A stretch of 18,381 nucleotides of DNA, taken from positions 1 through 18,381 of the forward strand of contig JAEZPN010000026.1 of NCBI GenBank assembly GCA_023413645.1, in the 5' to 3' direction. The DNA is from Bacteroidota bacterium. Lineage in GTDB: Bacteria > Bacteroidota > Bacteroidia > Bacteroidales > Rikenellaceae. The position numbers and the translations under genes were made by a program. Numbering within the stretch: position 1 is the stretch's first letter; each line of letters begins with the position of its first letter. Under the pieces are notes generated by a model. That model worked only from the letters and a program-made list of their open reading frames with translations. It was not told where the DNA came from and searched no databases. Shown in pieces: positions 1 to 8,071 of this stretch.

Positions 1-795
1 TATCACGGCTCTACACATGGCGCAATGTCGATGATGGGAACGCCCGAGGGCGAGGAGTGGAAGGCCGAGTTTCGACCTCTGCTACCCGATGTAAGAGCCA
101 TAAACTTCAACTCATTTGAGGATTTAAATAGAATCACATCACGCACTGCAGGTGTGCTGTGTGAGGTGGTGCAGGGCGAGGCTGGAGTACGTCTTCCCAA
201 TCCTGAATGGCTAAAGGCGCTACGCGCTCGCTGCAGCGAAGTTGGTGCGCTTCTTATCTTCGATGAGATACAGACGGGCATGGGTCGCACAGGTGAGATG
301 TTCGCCTCAACGAAGTACGATATTGAGCCCGATGTTGTCTGCTTGGCTAAGGCTTTTGGCGGCGGAATGCCCCTCGGCGGCGTAGCGTCAAAGAGAGAAA
401 TTTTATACTCATTTACGCATAACCCTTGTTTGGGTCATATCACAACTTTTGGTGGTCACCCCGTATGCTGTGCGGCAGGCCTTGCAGCACTCAACTACCT
501 CATTGACAACAAAGTCGTGGAGAGTGTAGAGGCAAAGGGTGCTAAATTTGAGGCACTACTCCAAGACCATAGCAAAGTTATAGAAATTCGTCGTTCAGGA
601 CTTTTGCTCGCTGTGGAGTTGGGCAAGTCCGAGTACCTCTATCGTCTTATGGAGATATTCAAAGAGGAGGGCATTATGAGCGACTGGTTCTTGTATTGCG
701 ACACCGCATTCCGCATCTCTCCGCCACTCACAATCTCGGAGGCGGAAATCGAGGAGTGCTGCCAAATCATCCGCCGCTCGCTCGACAGGTTCTAA
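1..795 (+). CDS. Class III (PLP-dependent) aminotransferase, 5' end outside the window
   Basis: This is the C-terminal two thirds of a fold-type I class III aminotransferase of the acetylornithine/ornithine aminotransferase superfamily, which moves an amino group between an amino acid and a 2-oxo acid in the cytoplasm. The frame is open from base 1 and reads YHGSTHGAMS, the family's conserved segment after the PLP phosphate-binding region, so the true start lies upstream and the internal ATGs at 25 and 28 are not starts. Visible motifs are LLIFDEIQTGMGRTG (the Asp that contacts the pyridine nitrogen), CLAKAFGGGMPLG (the Schiff-base Lys, codon 349-351) and TTFGGHPVCCAAG. The C-terminal small domain is complete and ends at TAA. 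Substrate cannot be fixed from this part: acetylornithine, ornithine or another omega-amino acid are all possible. A strong terminator follows, so this gene ends its own transcription unit. Confidence 0.9.
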   Translation, partial: YHGSTHGAMSMMGTPEGEEWKAEFRPLLPDVRAINFNSFEDLNRITSRTAGVLCEVVQGEAGVRLPNPEWLKALRARCSEVGALLIFDEIQTGMGRTGEMFASTKYDIEPDVVCLAKAFGGGMPLGGVASKREILYSFTHNPCLGHITTFGGHPVCCAAGLAALNYLIDNKVVESVEAKGAKFEALLQDHSKVIEIRRSGLLLAVELGKSEYLYRLMEIFKEEGIMSDWFLYCDTAFRISPPLTISEAEIEECCQIIRRSLDRF

Positions 796-819
796 TAGCT
801 TAGGAGTAAATAAGCAGAA

Positions 820-867
820 TAAAACGACAAAAAAATAGCATTGAAGCGCTATTTTTTTGTCGTTTTA
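820..867 (+). terminator. Rho-independent terminator, 20-bp perfect stem
   Basis: Arms at 820-839 and 848-867 are perfect reverse complements (left arm TAAAACGACAAAAAAATAGC) around an 8-nt loop. The right arm holds seven consecutive T and the left arm seven A, so the structure could terminate transcription in either direction. It lies 24 bp after the aminotransferase stop codon. Its right arm also contains the -33 element of the next promoter. Confidence 0.85.
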
Positions 868-886
868 GTATTTTATACTAACTTTG
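856..886 (+). promoter_or_regulatory. Bacteroidetes-type promoter for the flippase-holB-folK-rbfA unit
   Basis: TTTG at 856-859 is the -33 box and TAACTTTG at 879-886 matches the -7 consensus TAnnTTTG, with a 19-nt spacer. Known behaviour of this promoter class puts transcription start a few bases after the -7 box, near 891-895. The -33 box lies inside the terminator stem at 820-867. Confidence 0.75.
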
Positions 887-894
887 TGCGATTA

Positions 895-919
895 TGCGCA
901 CGCATATATCGCGTGCGCA
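895..919 (+). promoter_or_regulatory. 5'-terminal leader hairpin upstream of the flippase start
   Basis: TGCGCACGC (895-903) and GCGTGCGCA (911-919) are perfect 9-bp inverted repeats around a 7-nt loop. The right half is part of a 12-bp palindrome at 911-922. With transcription starting near 893, this GC-rich hairpin would form the extreme 5' end of the mRNA, 10 nt before the proposed ATG at 930. It may protect the mRNA or affect ribosome access; function is inferred only from position. Confidence 0.55.
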
Positions 920-929
920 CGCAAAGACA

Positions 930-2405
930 ATGTTAGAGAAGTTAGCTAAACAGACCGCAATATATGGCATAAGCACGATAGTAGTAAGATTCCTAAACTA
1001 TCTGCTTACGCCCTACTACACCCGCATCTTCACGCAGGGCGAGTATGGCGTTATCACTGATATATACGCACTTATTCCTTTCGCATTGGTACTATTGTCG
1101 ATGGGCATGGAGTCGAGCTACTTCCGCTTTACCACAAAGGTCGAAGAGGAGGGTGGCGACATAGAGGCGGGCAAGCGCAGGGTATTCGCCACAACATGGG
1201 GCATCACATCGCTTGCGGCTGCGGTATTCTTCGGTTTAGTATGGCTATTCAATAGTCCAATATCGCACGCCATGGGCGAGGCATATGTCGCACACCCAGA
1301 GTATGTGGTTATCGTGGCGGCGATTGTCATGGTCGACGTGTGGTCCATCATCCCCTTCTCACGACTTAGAGAGCAGGGCAAGGCGATGCGCTTTGTGCTA
1401 CTCAAGGCGATGAGCGTATTGCTAAACGTCGGCCTGGCCATAGGCTTTGGCGTTGTGGGTTTATATGACACTCCGTTTGGCATTGGTTGGGTGCTTATTG
1501 CCAACCTCGCAGCGAGCCTACTCACATTCCTCGCACTACTCCCCACAACAAACCGCACACTGCCACGCATAGATGGTACTTTGCTACGCAAGATATTTGT
1601 CTACTCGTTGCCTCTCCTTATTAGTGGCATTGCGGGCACGGCAAATGAGTTTCTCGACCGCCAGATGATTAAGTACCTCACGCCAGGTGATGGTGCTATG
1701 GCCGACCTCGGCATCTATGGTGCTATCGTTAAGATTGCCGTTGTCATGACGCTCTTTACGCAGATGTACCGTTTGGCTGCCGAGCCCTTCTTCCTCTCGA
1801 GCTTCAAGAAGGAGGATTTCAAGGAGGCTAATGCCGCTACGATGAAGTACTTCGTTATGGCCTCGATGGTCATCTTCCTCGGCATCGTACTCTTCCGCGA
1901 TGTGTTTGCCCTTATCGTGGGTCGCGACTTCCGCGAGGGCATCGACATACTCCCCGTAGTCCTTGCCTCGAATGTTTTGGCGGGCATATGGTTCAACCTC
2001 TCGTTCTGGTATAAGCGCGAAGAGAAGACGAAGTATGCAGCATATATCACCTTCTTGGGTCTCGCCGTGACGCTGGGTTTGAGTTTCATACTCGTGCCAA
2101 CGATGGGCTACCGCGGTGCTGCATGGGTGCGCCTTATCGCCGAGGCTGTTATGGTGGTGTGGAGCTACATTCTCTGTCGCAAGCACTACCCCATCCCCTA
2201 CGACCTAAAGCGCATTGGCGAGTATTTTGCCGTGGCTGCTGTGGTATATTGTGCCTCGGAGTACGCCTTTGTTGGTCTTAGCACTTCGCTCCACACGGCA
2301 CTCAACGCACTTCTCTTTGTTGCGGCTATAGCATATGCCGTATGGCGCGAGAAGATAGATATTAAGGGTCTTACAAAGGCTATAATTGGAAAGTTTATAC
2401 GATGA
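930..2405 (+). CDS. Wzx-like polysaccharide flippase (MOP superfamily)
   Basis: This is an integral inner-membrane protein of the oligosaccharide flippase (PST/Wzx) family, expected to move undecaprenyl-linked glycan units across the cytoplasmic membrane. It starts with the family-typical N-terminus LAKQTAIYGISTIVVRFLNYLL followed by TPYYTRIFTQGEYG, and has about 12-14 hydrophobic segments spread over its roughly 490 residues, the usual family size. I chose ATG 930 because an in-frame ATG at 894 would be at or before the predicted transcription start, and its 12 extra codons lie in the 895-919 hairpin. A start at 894 would give 503 aa. The stop overlaps the holB start in ATGA (2402-2405), implying translational coupling. 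No glycan genes are adjacent, but the polysaccharide unit 10 kb downstream has no flippase, so this may serve it. Confidence 0.9.
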   Translation: MLEKLAKQTAIYGISTIVVRFLNYLLTPYYTRIFTQGEYGVITDIYALIPFALVLLSMGMESSYFRFTTKVEEEGGDIEAGKRRVFATTWGITSLAAAVFFGLVWLFNSPISHAMGEAYVAHPEYVVIVAAIVMVDVWSIIPFSRLREQGKAMRFVLLKAMSVLLNVGLAIGFGVVGLYDTPFGIGWVLIANLAASLLTFLALLPTTNRTLPRIDGTLLRKIFVYSLPLLISGIAGTANEFLDRQMIKYLTPGDGAMADLGIYGAIVKIAVVMTLFTQMYRLAAEPFFLSSFKKEDFKEANAATMKYFVMASMVIFLGIVLFRDVFALIVGRDFREGIDILPVVLASNVLAGIWFNLSFWYKREEKTKYAAYITFLGLAVTLGLSFILVPTMGYRGAAWVRLIAEAVMVVWSYILCRKHYPIPYDLKRIGEYFAVAAVVYCASEYAFVGLSTSLHTALNALLFVAAIAYAVWREKIDIKGLTKAIIGKFIR

Positions 2406-3544
2406 GATTTGCAGATATCATAGGACACGACGACCTTAAGCGTCGCCTCGTAGCACAGATAGATGCGGGACGCGTAAGCCACGCACAGCTCTTCACGGGC
2501 TTGGCAGGTTACGGCACGCTACCCCTCGCATTGGCATATGTGCAGTATCTCTTCTGCCCCAATCGCCACGATGGCGACTCGTGTGGCGAGTGCCCCTCAT
2601 GCCGTCAGGTTGCAGCCTTGGCACACCCCGACCTACACTTTGTCTTCCCCGTTAACAAGCGCGAGAAGAAGAGTGGCGAGGCGGTAATTAGCGATATGTT
2701 CATCGACACATGGCGCGAGGCGTGGAGCGAGAAGGATGGTATCTTCTCGGCTGACGAGTGGTACGCAAAGCTCGACTTGGGTAAGACGATGAAGGGTCTT
2801 ATCACAGCCTAGGAGTCGGAGGAGATAATTAAGAAATTGTCGTTTAAGAGCTACTCATCGGAGTATAAGGCGATGATCGTGTGGCTGCCCGAGGCGATGA
2901 ACCAGGAGGCGGCAAACAAGATACTCAAAATCCTTGAGGAGCCATGGGATAAGACACTCTTTATCCTTGTCTCGGAGCGCCCCGAGCAGTTGCTCGCCAC
3001 CATCACCTCACGCACACAGGAGGTATCGGTGGGTCGCATTGAGATACCAGCACTTGTGAACGTGGCACGCGCTGCGGGTAAGGGCGAGGATGAGGCGCTC
3101 AACATGGCACGCCTTGCGGGAGGCTCCGTTTTGGAGCTCCGCGAGTTGATAAATGGCGCTACGGATGAGGCACGCACACAATCATTCGAACTCTTTACGC
3201 GCCTTATGCGCTTGGCGTATAACGACAAGCACCTCGAGCTCTTCGAGTGGGCAGACGACATCTCGGCACTCACGCGCGAGGGCCAGCGCCAGTTCTTCTT
3301 GCATAGCGTGCGCTTACTCCGCGAGGCGTATATGATACACGCCGGCCTCGGCTCTATAAGCTACCTCTGGGGTGAGGAGCTTAAGTTCTGCCGCAACTTT
3401 GCCCCCTACATCGGCAACCAGAACATCGAGATTTTGGTCGAGGAGATTGAGCGCGCCATGTTGCAGATACAGCAGAATGGCTCGCCACGCATAGTATTCA
3501 CACACTTCGCACTTGCGGTGTCGAAGCAGATAAATAGGCTCTAA
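2402..3544 (+). pseudogene. holB: DNA polymerase III delta' subunit, interrupted by an in-frame amber codon
   Basis: This encodes the clamp-loader subunit delta', part of the AAA+ complex that loads the beta clamp in replication. The reading frame holds 380 codons, normal for Bacteroidota delta', but codon 137 (2810-2812) is TAG; both sides are in the same frame and no other lesion is visible. Part 1 (136 aa) has FADIIGHDDLKRRL, SHAQLFTGLAGYGTLPLALA (a degenerate P-loop, usual for delta'), a zinc-binding Cys set (CPNRHDGDSCGECPSCRQ) and HPDLHFVFPV. Part 2 begins ESEEIIKKLS and has AANKILKILEEPWDKTLFILVSE and ITSRTQ, the sensor/SRC-like region, then the C-terminal collar domain to TAA at 3542. 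The break falls inside the AAA+ module, so neither piece should work alone. TTG 2837, 12 nt after GGAGGAG (2818-2824), could restart translation. The amber may be a base-call error, a real mutation or a suppressed codon. Confidence 0.88.
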
Positions 3545-3546
3545 CA

Positions 3547-4050
3547 ATGGCTACGGAGGTTACGCTACTACTCGGCTCGAATGCCGTGGATGCTGCGACA
3601 ATCGTCGAGCGCGCCATCACCATCATCGCAAATAGCGTGGGTAAGGTGGTACGCCAATCGCAGGAGTATCGCAGCGAGGCATACGGTTTTACGGCAGACA
3701 GGGAGTTTGTTAACCGCGCCGTGGTTGTAATGGTGGAGTGCGATGCCTACGAGGTGTTGCGCCGCATAAACCTTATCGAAGCGTTGTTGGGAAGAGATAG
3801 AGATGAGGAGATGCGTATAAAGAGCGCAAAGGGTGAGGCCTACGCTTCGCGTCCCATCGACATAGACATAATTTTCTATGGCAGCGATACGTTTGCAGAT
3901 GAGAGGCTTACCATACCCTACCACTTTCTCGCTGAGCGCGGCTATGCGCTACGCCCCGTGGCAGAGGTGGTGCCCAACTTCGCGCACCCCGCACTCGGCA
4001 TAACTACCGCAGCGATGCTCGAGGCGTTAGACAATAGTATAAACCAGTGA
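3547..4050 (+). CDS. folK: 2-amino-4-hydroxy-6-hydroxymethyldihydropteridine pyrophosphokinase (HPPK)
   Basis: HPPK transfers pyrophosphate from ATP to 6-hydroxymethyl-7,8-dihydropterin, the step before dihydropteroate synthase in folate synthesis, in the cytoplasm. The 167-aa length is normal. Family motifs are visible in order: TLLLGSN at the N-terminus, FVNRAVVV, the LIEALLGRDRDEE segment (ATP-binding loop), the signature SRPIDIDIIFYG with its metal-binding Asp pair, and LTIPYHFLAERGYALRPVAEV near the end, where the usual IPH reads IPYH. It starts 2 nt after the holB stop, and its own TGA lies just before the next gene's ATG, so translation is probably coupled. Confidence 0.9.
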   Translation: MATEVTLLLGSNAVDAATIVERAITIIANSVGKVVRQSQEYRSEAYGFTADREFVNRAVVVMVECDAYEVLRRINLIEALLGRDRDEEMRIKSAKGEAYASRPIDIDIIFYGSDTFADERLTIPYHFLAERGYALRPVAEVVPNFAHPALGITTAAMLEALDNSINQ

Positions 4051-4052
4051 TT

Positions 4053-4607
4053 ATGAAGCAGATAACAAAAATATTAGTTGTATTAGTAGCTTTGGTGGCA
4101 TGCGTTGGTTGCTTCAAGGATGAGAAGCAGGGCACACGTCTGCGCATTGAGCTATGCTCACAGAACGTCGAGAGCGACCCCGTGATGAGGACTACGTCTG
4201 ACATCGAGGGCTACGCCTTCTATGTTCCAAAGGGTTCGAAATGGCAGGTCAACACATGGGAGGATGCGCTCGATAGGCGCATCACAAACAGCAATAAACC
4301 TGGCGAGGTGCTCACTGAGCCCGATGTTATCGCCACGTACGACATCGAGGCGGAGTATCAGCTTACGTTCGAGTTGTGGTCTCACTACACCTTCCTTGTG
4401 GTGGTGGATAAGACCAACCGCATCTATGCCACACGCTTCTACGAGACACCCATGAACCTTCCCGAGACATTAGCACACCTCCACCTCTACGCATGGCGTA
4501 AGACAGGTACGGCAAATGGTTGGGATGTAACAAACCCATTCCCCGATGAGCCACGTGAGCCCCTTGTGCCCACCGAGGAGGAAGAGGAGGAGGAACCTGC
4601 GAACTAA
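4053..4607 (+). CDS. Small predicted lipoprotein, unknown function
   Basis: I do not recognise this family. The 184-aa product begins MKQITKILVVLVALVACVGC, a lipoprotein signal peptide with two candidate acylated cysteines: C17 (LVAC, the better lipobox) and C20 (CVGC). An outer-membrane or periplasm-facing location is therefore likely. The body alternates short hydrophobic and polar stretches that look like beta strands, such as YQLTFELWSHYTFLVVVDK, and the C-terminus is strongly acidic (TEEEEEEEPAN). I prefer ATG 4053 over the in-frame GTG at 4047, which overlaps the folK stop and adds two residues before the signal peptide. It lies between folK and an Ig-like lipoprotein in the same unit. 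Confidence 0.75.
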   Translation: MKQITKILVVLVALVACVGCFKDEKQGTRLRIELCSQNVESDPVMRTTSDIEGYAFYVPKGSKWQVNTWEDALDRRITNSNKPGEVLTEPDVIATYDIEAEYQLTFELWSHYTFLVVVDKTNRIYATRFYETPMNLPETLAHLHLYAWRKTGTANGWDVTNPFPDEPREPLVPTEEEEEEEPAN

Positions 4608-4630
4608 TTAGTAGAGACTGAGAGAATAGA

Positions 4631-6757
4631 ATGAGAAGAATAGACCATACAATAGGACGTGTTGCTTCAGCAGCGGTATTCGTCTTTGCACTGATGTTTG
4701 GCGCACTGCTACTTACGAAGTGTGCCTCAACAATGGTACCCACGGGTGGTCCCAAGGATACGATACCTCCCGTCATCGTATTCATGGACCCCGACAACTT
4801 CACCACAAATGTCGATACGCTACATCCGCCAAAGATATATGTCGAGTTTGACGAGTATGTGCAGATTAAGGACCAGCAGAAGGAGCTTTTCACATCGCCT
4901 GCGATGAAGAAGAAACCTTCGGTGGTGCGCCGTGGTCGTGGCATCGTCGTAACGATTAAGGATACGCTACGCCCCAACACCACCTACGCCATCAACTTTG
5001 GCTCTTCGATTCAGGATAACAACGAGTCGAACCCCTTGCACGCCATGCGCTATGTATTTTCGACAGGTCCAGAGGTCGACTCGATGTATATGTCGGGCTA
5101 TACGGCAGATGCCATGAAGGCGGACTCTGTGAGCAAGTCGTTCATCTACTTCTTCATCGCCGATAGCGTGGAGCGCCCCAGCGAGTGGGACTCGACGATG
5201 TTTAAGTATAAACCCCAGGTTATCTCTCGCGCCGAGAAGAACGGCATCTTCATCGCTCAGAACCTCAAGCCCGTGGACTACCGCATCTACGCCTTCGAGG
5301 ATACAAACGGCAACATGGAGTATGAGCCCTCGGTAGACCGCATAGGCATCCTCGATAGCGTCTACAACCCTATGAACATGCCCGGTTTCTGCATATGGTA
5401 CGACTCATTGCGCCACTACCCCTCGGCAGAGCCACAGCTCTACTTCCGTATGTTCATGGACCGACGCTTTACGCGACAGGTGATGAGCAACCACGAGCGT
5501 GTTAACCGCCACAAGGCGATGCTCTACTTCGGTTCGGAGTACCCCGAGGTGACAAAGTTGGAATTCGACTCTATACCCTCGGATAAGGTTATCTACGACC
5601 CTCAGAACATCACACGCGACACCGTGGCTTTGTGGTTCGACATCCCCGCAGAGGAGCTCCCCGATACCATCAAGGGTAGAATCACCTACTTCAAGCACGA
5701 CTCTATCAACAACCTCGTGGAGTCGGAGGATAAGCTACGCCTCGCATGGGTATACACCGAGAGCAAGGAGGAGCGACAGGAGCGTGAAAAACTCGAGAAG
5801 GAGAGGGAGCGAGCTACAAAGAATGGCGAGGAGTGGGTAGAGCCCGAGAAGGAGAACCCCTTCAAAATCAACATCCCCACGTCGGGAGAAGTGAACAAGG
5901 ATAAGCACGTAAACTTCGACTTCGACTACCCCCTCACCAAGTTCGACACCGCGGCGATATCATTCACCATGACCACGGAGCATATCACCGAGCCTCAACC
6001 CGCCCAGTTCGAGATTATACGCGACTCTGTCAACCGTCGTAAGTTCCAGTTGCGCGCCAACTGGCAGCCCAAGGCGAAGTATGAGTTGATGCTCCCCGCA
6101 GGCATGTTCGAGAACATCGCACGCGAGAGCAACGACACCATAAAGTGCAGTTTCACAGCATCTAACCCCGAGAACTTCGCTATATTGAGGGTCAAGGTGC
6201 GCAGCACACACCCCCGCGCTAAGTACATCTTGCAGATCACAAACGCTCAGGGCAAGGTGCAGAAGGAGTTGGCAAATGTCACATCAGGCGACTACACCTT
6301 CGAGTATATCACTGCGGGCGATATCATGCTTCGCGTTGTGGAGGATATGAACGCCAACGGCAAGTGGGACTCTGGCGACATGGTGCTCATGCGCCAACCC
6401 GAGCGCACCGAGATCTATAAGAACGAGGAGGGCGTTGAGACCATCACTACCAAGGCTAATTGGGAGTTCGACATCGACGTCGACATGGATAAGCTCTTCG
6501 CACCCGTAACCATGGAGTCGGTAATCAAGATGCTCAATGACCGCGAGGATGAGCGCCTCAAGAAGCTCGCCGAGGATGAGGCTAAGAAGCGCAAGGATGA
6601 GGCCAACAAGCAGAACCAGAACTCTGGCAACATGGGCTTCGGTGGCTTCGGCGGTATGGGTGGCATGGGAGGTGGCACCGGTAGCCGCAACTCGGGAGGT
6701 CTTAACTCAAGCACCAACACCGGCAATATGGGCGGCATGGGAGGCCTCCGCAGATAA
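4631..6757 (+). CDS. Large Ig-like domain (SbsA/Big_5 type) lipoprotein
   Basis: This 708-aa exported protein is of a type common in Bacteroidota and of unknown role, probably at the outer membrane. It has a hydrophobic N-terminal segment ending LLLTKC (C31). Lys before the Cys is unusual for a lipobox, but the following PTGGPKDTIPP is the typical start of the mature lipoprotein in this family. Residues about 45-140 form the Ig-like domain, with PPKIYVEFDEYVQIKDQQKE and LRPNTTYAINFGSSIQDNN. Later segments include YAFEDTNGNMEYEPS and VEDMNANGKWDSGD, two calcium-loop-like Asp/Asn/Gly motifs. Residues about 376-410 are a highly charged helical stretch (EERQEREKLEKERERA). The C-terminus is another charged helix (about 640-665) and then a Gly/Met-rich low-complexity tail. 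It precedes an outer-membrane beta-barrel gene by 26 nt, suggesting a shared envelope role. Confidence 0.82.
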   Translation: MRRIDHTIGRVASAAVFVFALMFGALLLTKCASTMVPTGGPKDTIPPVIVFMDPDNFTTNVDTLHPPKIYVEFDEYVQIKDQQKELFTSPAMKKKPSVVRRGRGIVVTIKDTLRPNTTYAINFGSSIQDNNESNPLHAMRYVFSTGPEVDSMYMSGYTADAMKADSVSKSFIYFFIADSVERPSEWDSTMFKYKPQVISRAEKNGIFIAQNLKPVDYRIYAFEDTNGNMEYEPSVDRIGILDSVYNPMNMPGFCIWYDSLRHYPSAEPQLYFRMFMDRRFTRQVMSNHERVNRHKAMLYFGSEYPEVTKLEFDSIPSDKVIYDPQNITRDTVALWFDIPAEELPDTIKGRITYFKHDSINNLVESEDKLRLAWVYTESKEERQEREKLEKERERATKNGEEWVEPEKENPFKINIPTSGEVNKDKHVNFDFDYPLTKFDTAAISFTMTTEHITEPQPAQFEIIRDSVNRRKFQLRANWQPKAKYELMLPAGMFENIARESNDTIKCSFTASNPENFAILRVKVRSTHPRAKYILQITNAQGKVQKELANVTSGDYTFEYITAGDIMLRVVEDMNANGKWDSGDMVLMRQPERTEIYKNEEGVETITTKANWEFDIDVDMDKLFAPVTMESVIKMLNDREDERLKKLAEDEAKKRKDEANKQNQNSGNMGFGGFGGMGGMGGGTGSRNSGGLNSSTNTGNMGGMGGLRR
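6634..6756 (+). repeat. Gly/Met-rich low-complexity coding repeat
   Basis: Imperfect repeats of GGC-ATG-GGA/T-GG type encode GFGGFGGMGGMGGG and later NMGGMGGLRR, ending the Ig-like lipoprotein. The tract is in frame and interrupted by a Ser/Asn/Thr spacer. Such tracts can change length by slippage in units of one to several codons. Confidence 0.6.
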
Positions 6758-6783
6758 TAGTAACGAACGAAACCTACTACGCG

Positions 6784-7680
6784 ATGAAACGCAACAAAAG
6801 AATTATAACGCTGATTATGGCTGTGCTCTTTGTCCTCGTGGGCAGCGAGCACGCCTCAGCACAACATACCCTAACACTCACCGGAGGCACAGGTGTTAGC
6901 ACCGCACGCTTCTACCCTGCCGAGCAGACTAAGTGGATGTGGTGGACAGATACCTATGGTGTATCGTGGCGCTACTACAGCGACAAACCCCGCTTTGTGG
7001 GCTGCGTAGGTGTCGACCTTGAGTATATGGAGCGAGGCTTCAACTATGGCTATGCCTACACCTCGGAGATGAAGGATGAGGTGGAGATACGCCACTATCA
7101 GTACTACACCCGCAACGTGAACTCACTCATGCTGCCCATCGTGTGGCAGCCACACGTCTACGTAGCGAAAAACCGCATGCGTATATTTATCGAGGCAGCA
7201 TTTGTGCTCTCGTTCAACATCTCATCGAACTATAGCTACGAGAACGACCGCTTCCCCGCGGGTAAGTACGAGTGGAAGGTGCCACGCGACAACCGCTTCG
7301 GCTATGGTCTGTCGGGAGGTGCCGGCTTTGCACTCCTATTTGGTCAGGTCGAGGTGGGCATCAAGGCTAAGTACAACTTCGGTTACTCCGACCTTATGAA
7401 GAACCGAAACAAGTACTACTCAAACACTACCGATGGCCGCGAAAACCCCTTCTACTACACGCCACTACGCTCGCCCGTAGATAATATCAGTGCGATGTTT
7501 ACCATCGGCTGGCGCTTCAATAAGCGCGGTTTCGATGCGTGGTATGTGGTACGTCCCAAGAAGGAGCCTCGCATGAAGACCTTCAACTTCTCGGCCGCAC
7601 AATCCAACTATGGTAGTTCGGGTTCCAACACCGGTTCAACAGGCGGTAAGCCTGCCTCATCAACACCAGCACGACGCTAA
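6784..7680 (+). CDS. Outer-membrane beta-barrel protein (PorT-like fold)
   Basis: The 298-aa product has a Sec signal peptide, MKRNKRIITLIMAVLFVLVGSEHASAQ, with probable cleavage after ASA near residue 26. The mature part consists of amphipathic beta strands rich in Tyr, Trp and Gly: LTLTGGTGVSTARFYP, VGVDLEYMERGFNYG, LMLPIVWQPHVYVAKNRMRIFIEAAFVLSF, GYGLSGGAGFALLFGQVEVGIKAKYNFGYSDL and ISAMFTIGWRFNKRG. This matches the small outer-membrane barrels of Bacteroidota (PorT/OmpW-like). After the last strand there is a Ser/Gly/Thr-rich tail of about 35 residues, so the protein does not end on the usual terminal aromatic residue. Substrate or partner is unknown. The neighbouring Ig-like lipoprotein is a plausible partner. 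Confidence 0.8.
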   Translation: MKRNKRIITLIMAVLFVLVGSEHASAQHTLTLTGGTGVSTARFYPAEQTKWMWWTDTYGVSWRYYSDKPRFVGCVGVDLEYMERGFNYGYAYTSEMKDEVEIRHYQYYTRNVNSLMLPIVWQPHVYVAKNRMRIFIEAAFVLSFNISSNYSYENDRFPAGKYEWKVPRDNRFGYGLSGGAGFALLFGQVEVGIKAKYNFGYSDLMKNRNKYYSNTTDGRENPFYYTPLRSPVDNISAMFTIGWRFNKRGFDAWYVVRPKKEPRMKTFNFSAAQSNYGSSGSNTGSTGGKPASSTPARR

Positions 7681-7717
7681 CAACAAAGCATATAATAACG
7701 AATAAAACATAAGAAAA

Positions 7718-8056
7718 ATGGATTCTACAAGACAGCAAAAGATTGCTCGCCTCTTGCAGCGCGACATCGCGGAGATCGTACAGAAGGAGATGGCAGATGC
7801 CACACGTGGTTCACTCGTTACTATCACCATGGTACGTGTATCACCCGACTTGGCATACGCAAAGATCTACGTAAGCGTATTCCCCTTCGAGCGCAGCAAC
7901 GCCATCCTCGAGGCCATCAACGAGCAGAGCTGGCTCATACGCAAGATCCTCGGTGCACGCATCCGTAACCAGCTCAAGGTAGTCCCCGAGTTGGAGTGGT
8001 TCATCGACGACTCACTCGAGTATATCGAGAACATCGACAACTTGCTCAACAAGTAG
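7718..8056 (+). CDS. rbfA: 30S ribosome-binding factor A
   Basis: RbfA is a KH-fold protein that binds the immature 30S subunit and helps mature the 5' end of 16S rRNA. The 112-aa length and motifs fit: TRQQKIARLLQRDIAEIVQKEM at the N-terminus, LVTITMVRVSPDLAYAKIYVSVF in the core, and LRIR-like RIRNQLKVVPELEWFIDDSLEY near the C-terminus. It ends in two tandem amber codons (TAGTAG, 8054-8059), 15 nt before the next gene. A 37-nt A-rich gap precedes it with no obvious promoter, so it is probably transcribed from upstream. Confidence 0.95.
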   Translation: MDSTRQQKIARLLQRDIAEIVQKEMADATRGSLVTITMVRVSPDLAYAKIYVSVFPFERSNAILEAINEQSWLIRKILGARIRNQLKVVPELEWFIDDSLEYIENIDNLLNK

Positions 8057-8071
8057 TAGAGAGACTATCGT

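Noticed and set aside
1584..2186. A 200-codon open frame on the minus strand inside the flippase gene
   Set aside because: The plus-strand frame is a clear flippase; the antisense product is His/Arg-rich with no recognisable domain and arises from the codon bias of the sense gene.
2402..3544. Genome-wide recoding of TAG as an amino acid, suggested by the amber codon in holB
   Set aside because: TAG is the natural terminator of four other genes in the window, where family length ends at the TAG, so the standard code applies.
4363..4983. A 206-codon minus-strand open frame across the end of the small lipoprotein and the start of the Ig-like lipoprotein
   Set aside because: It spans two well-supported sense genes and has no domain, signal peptide or promoter.
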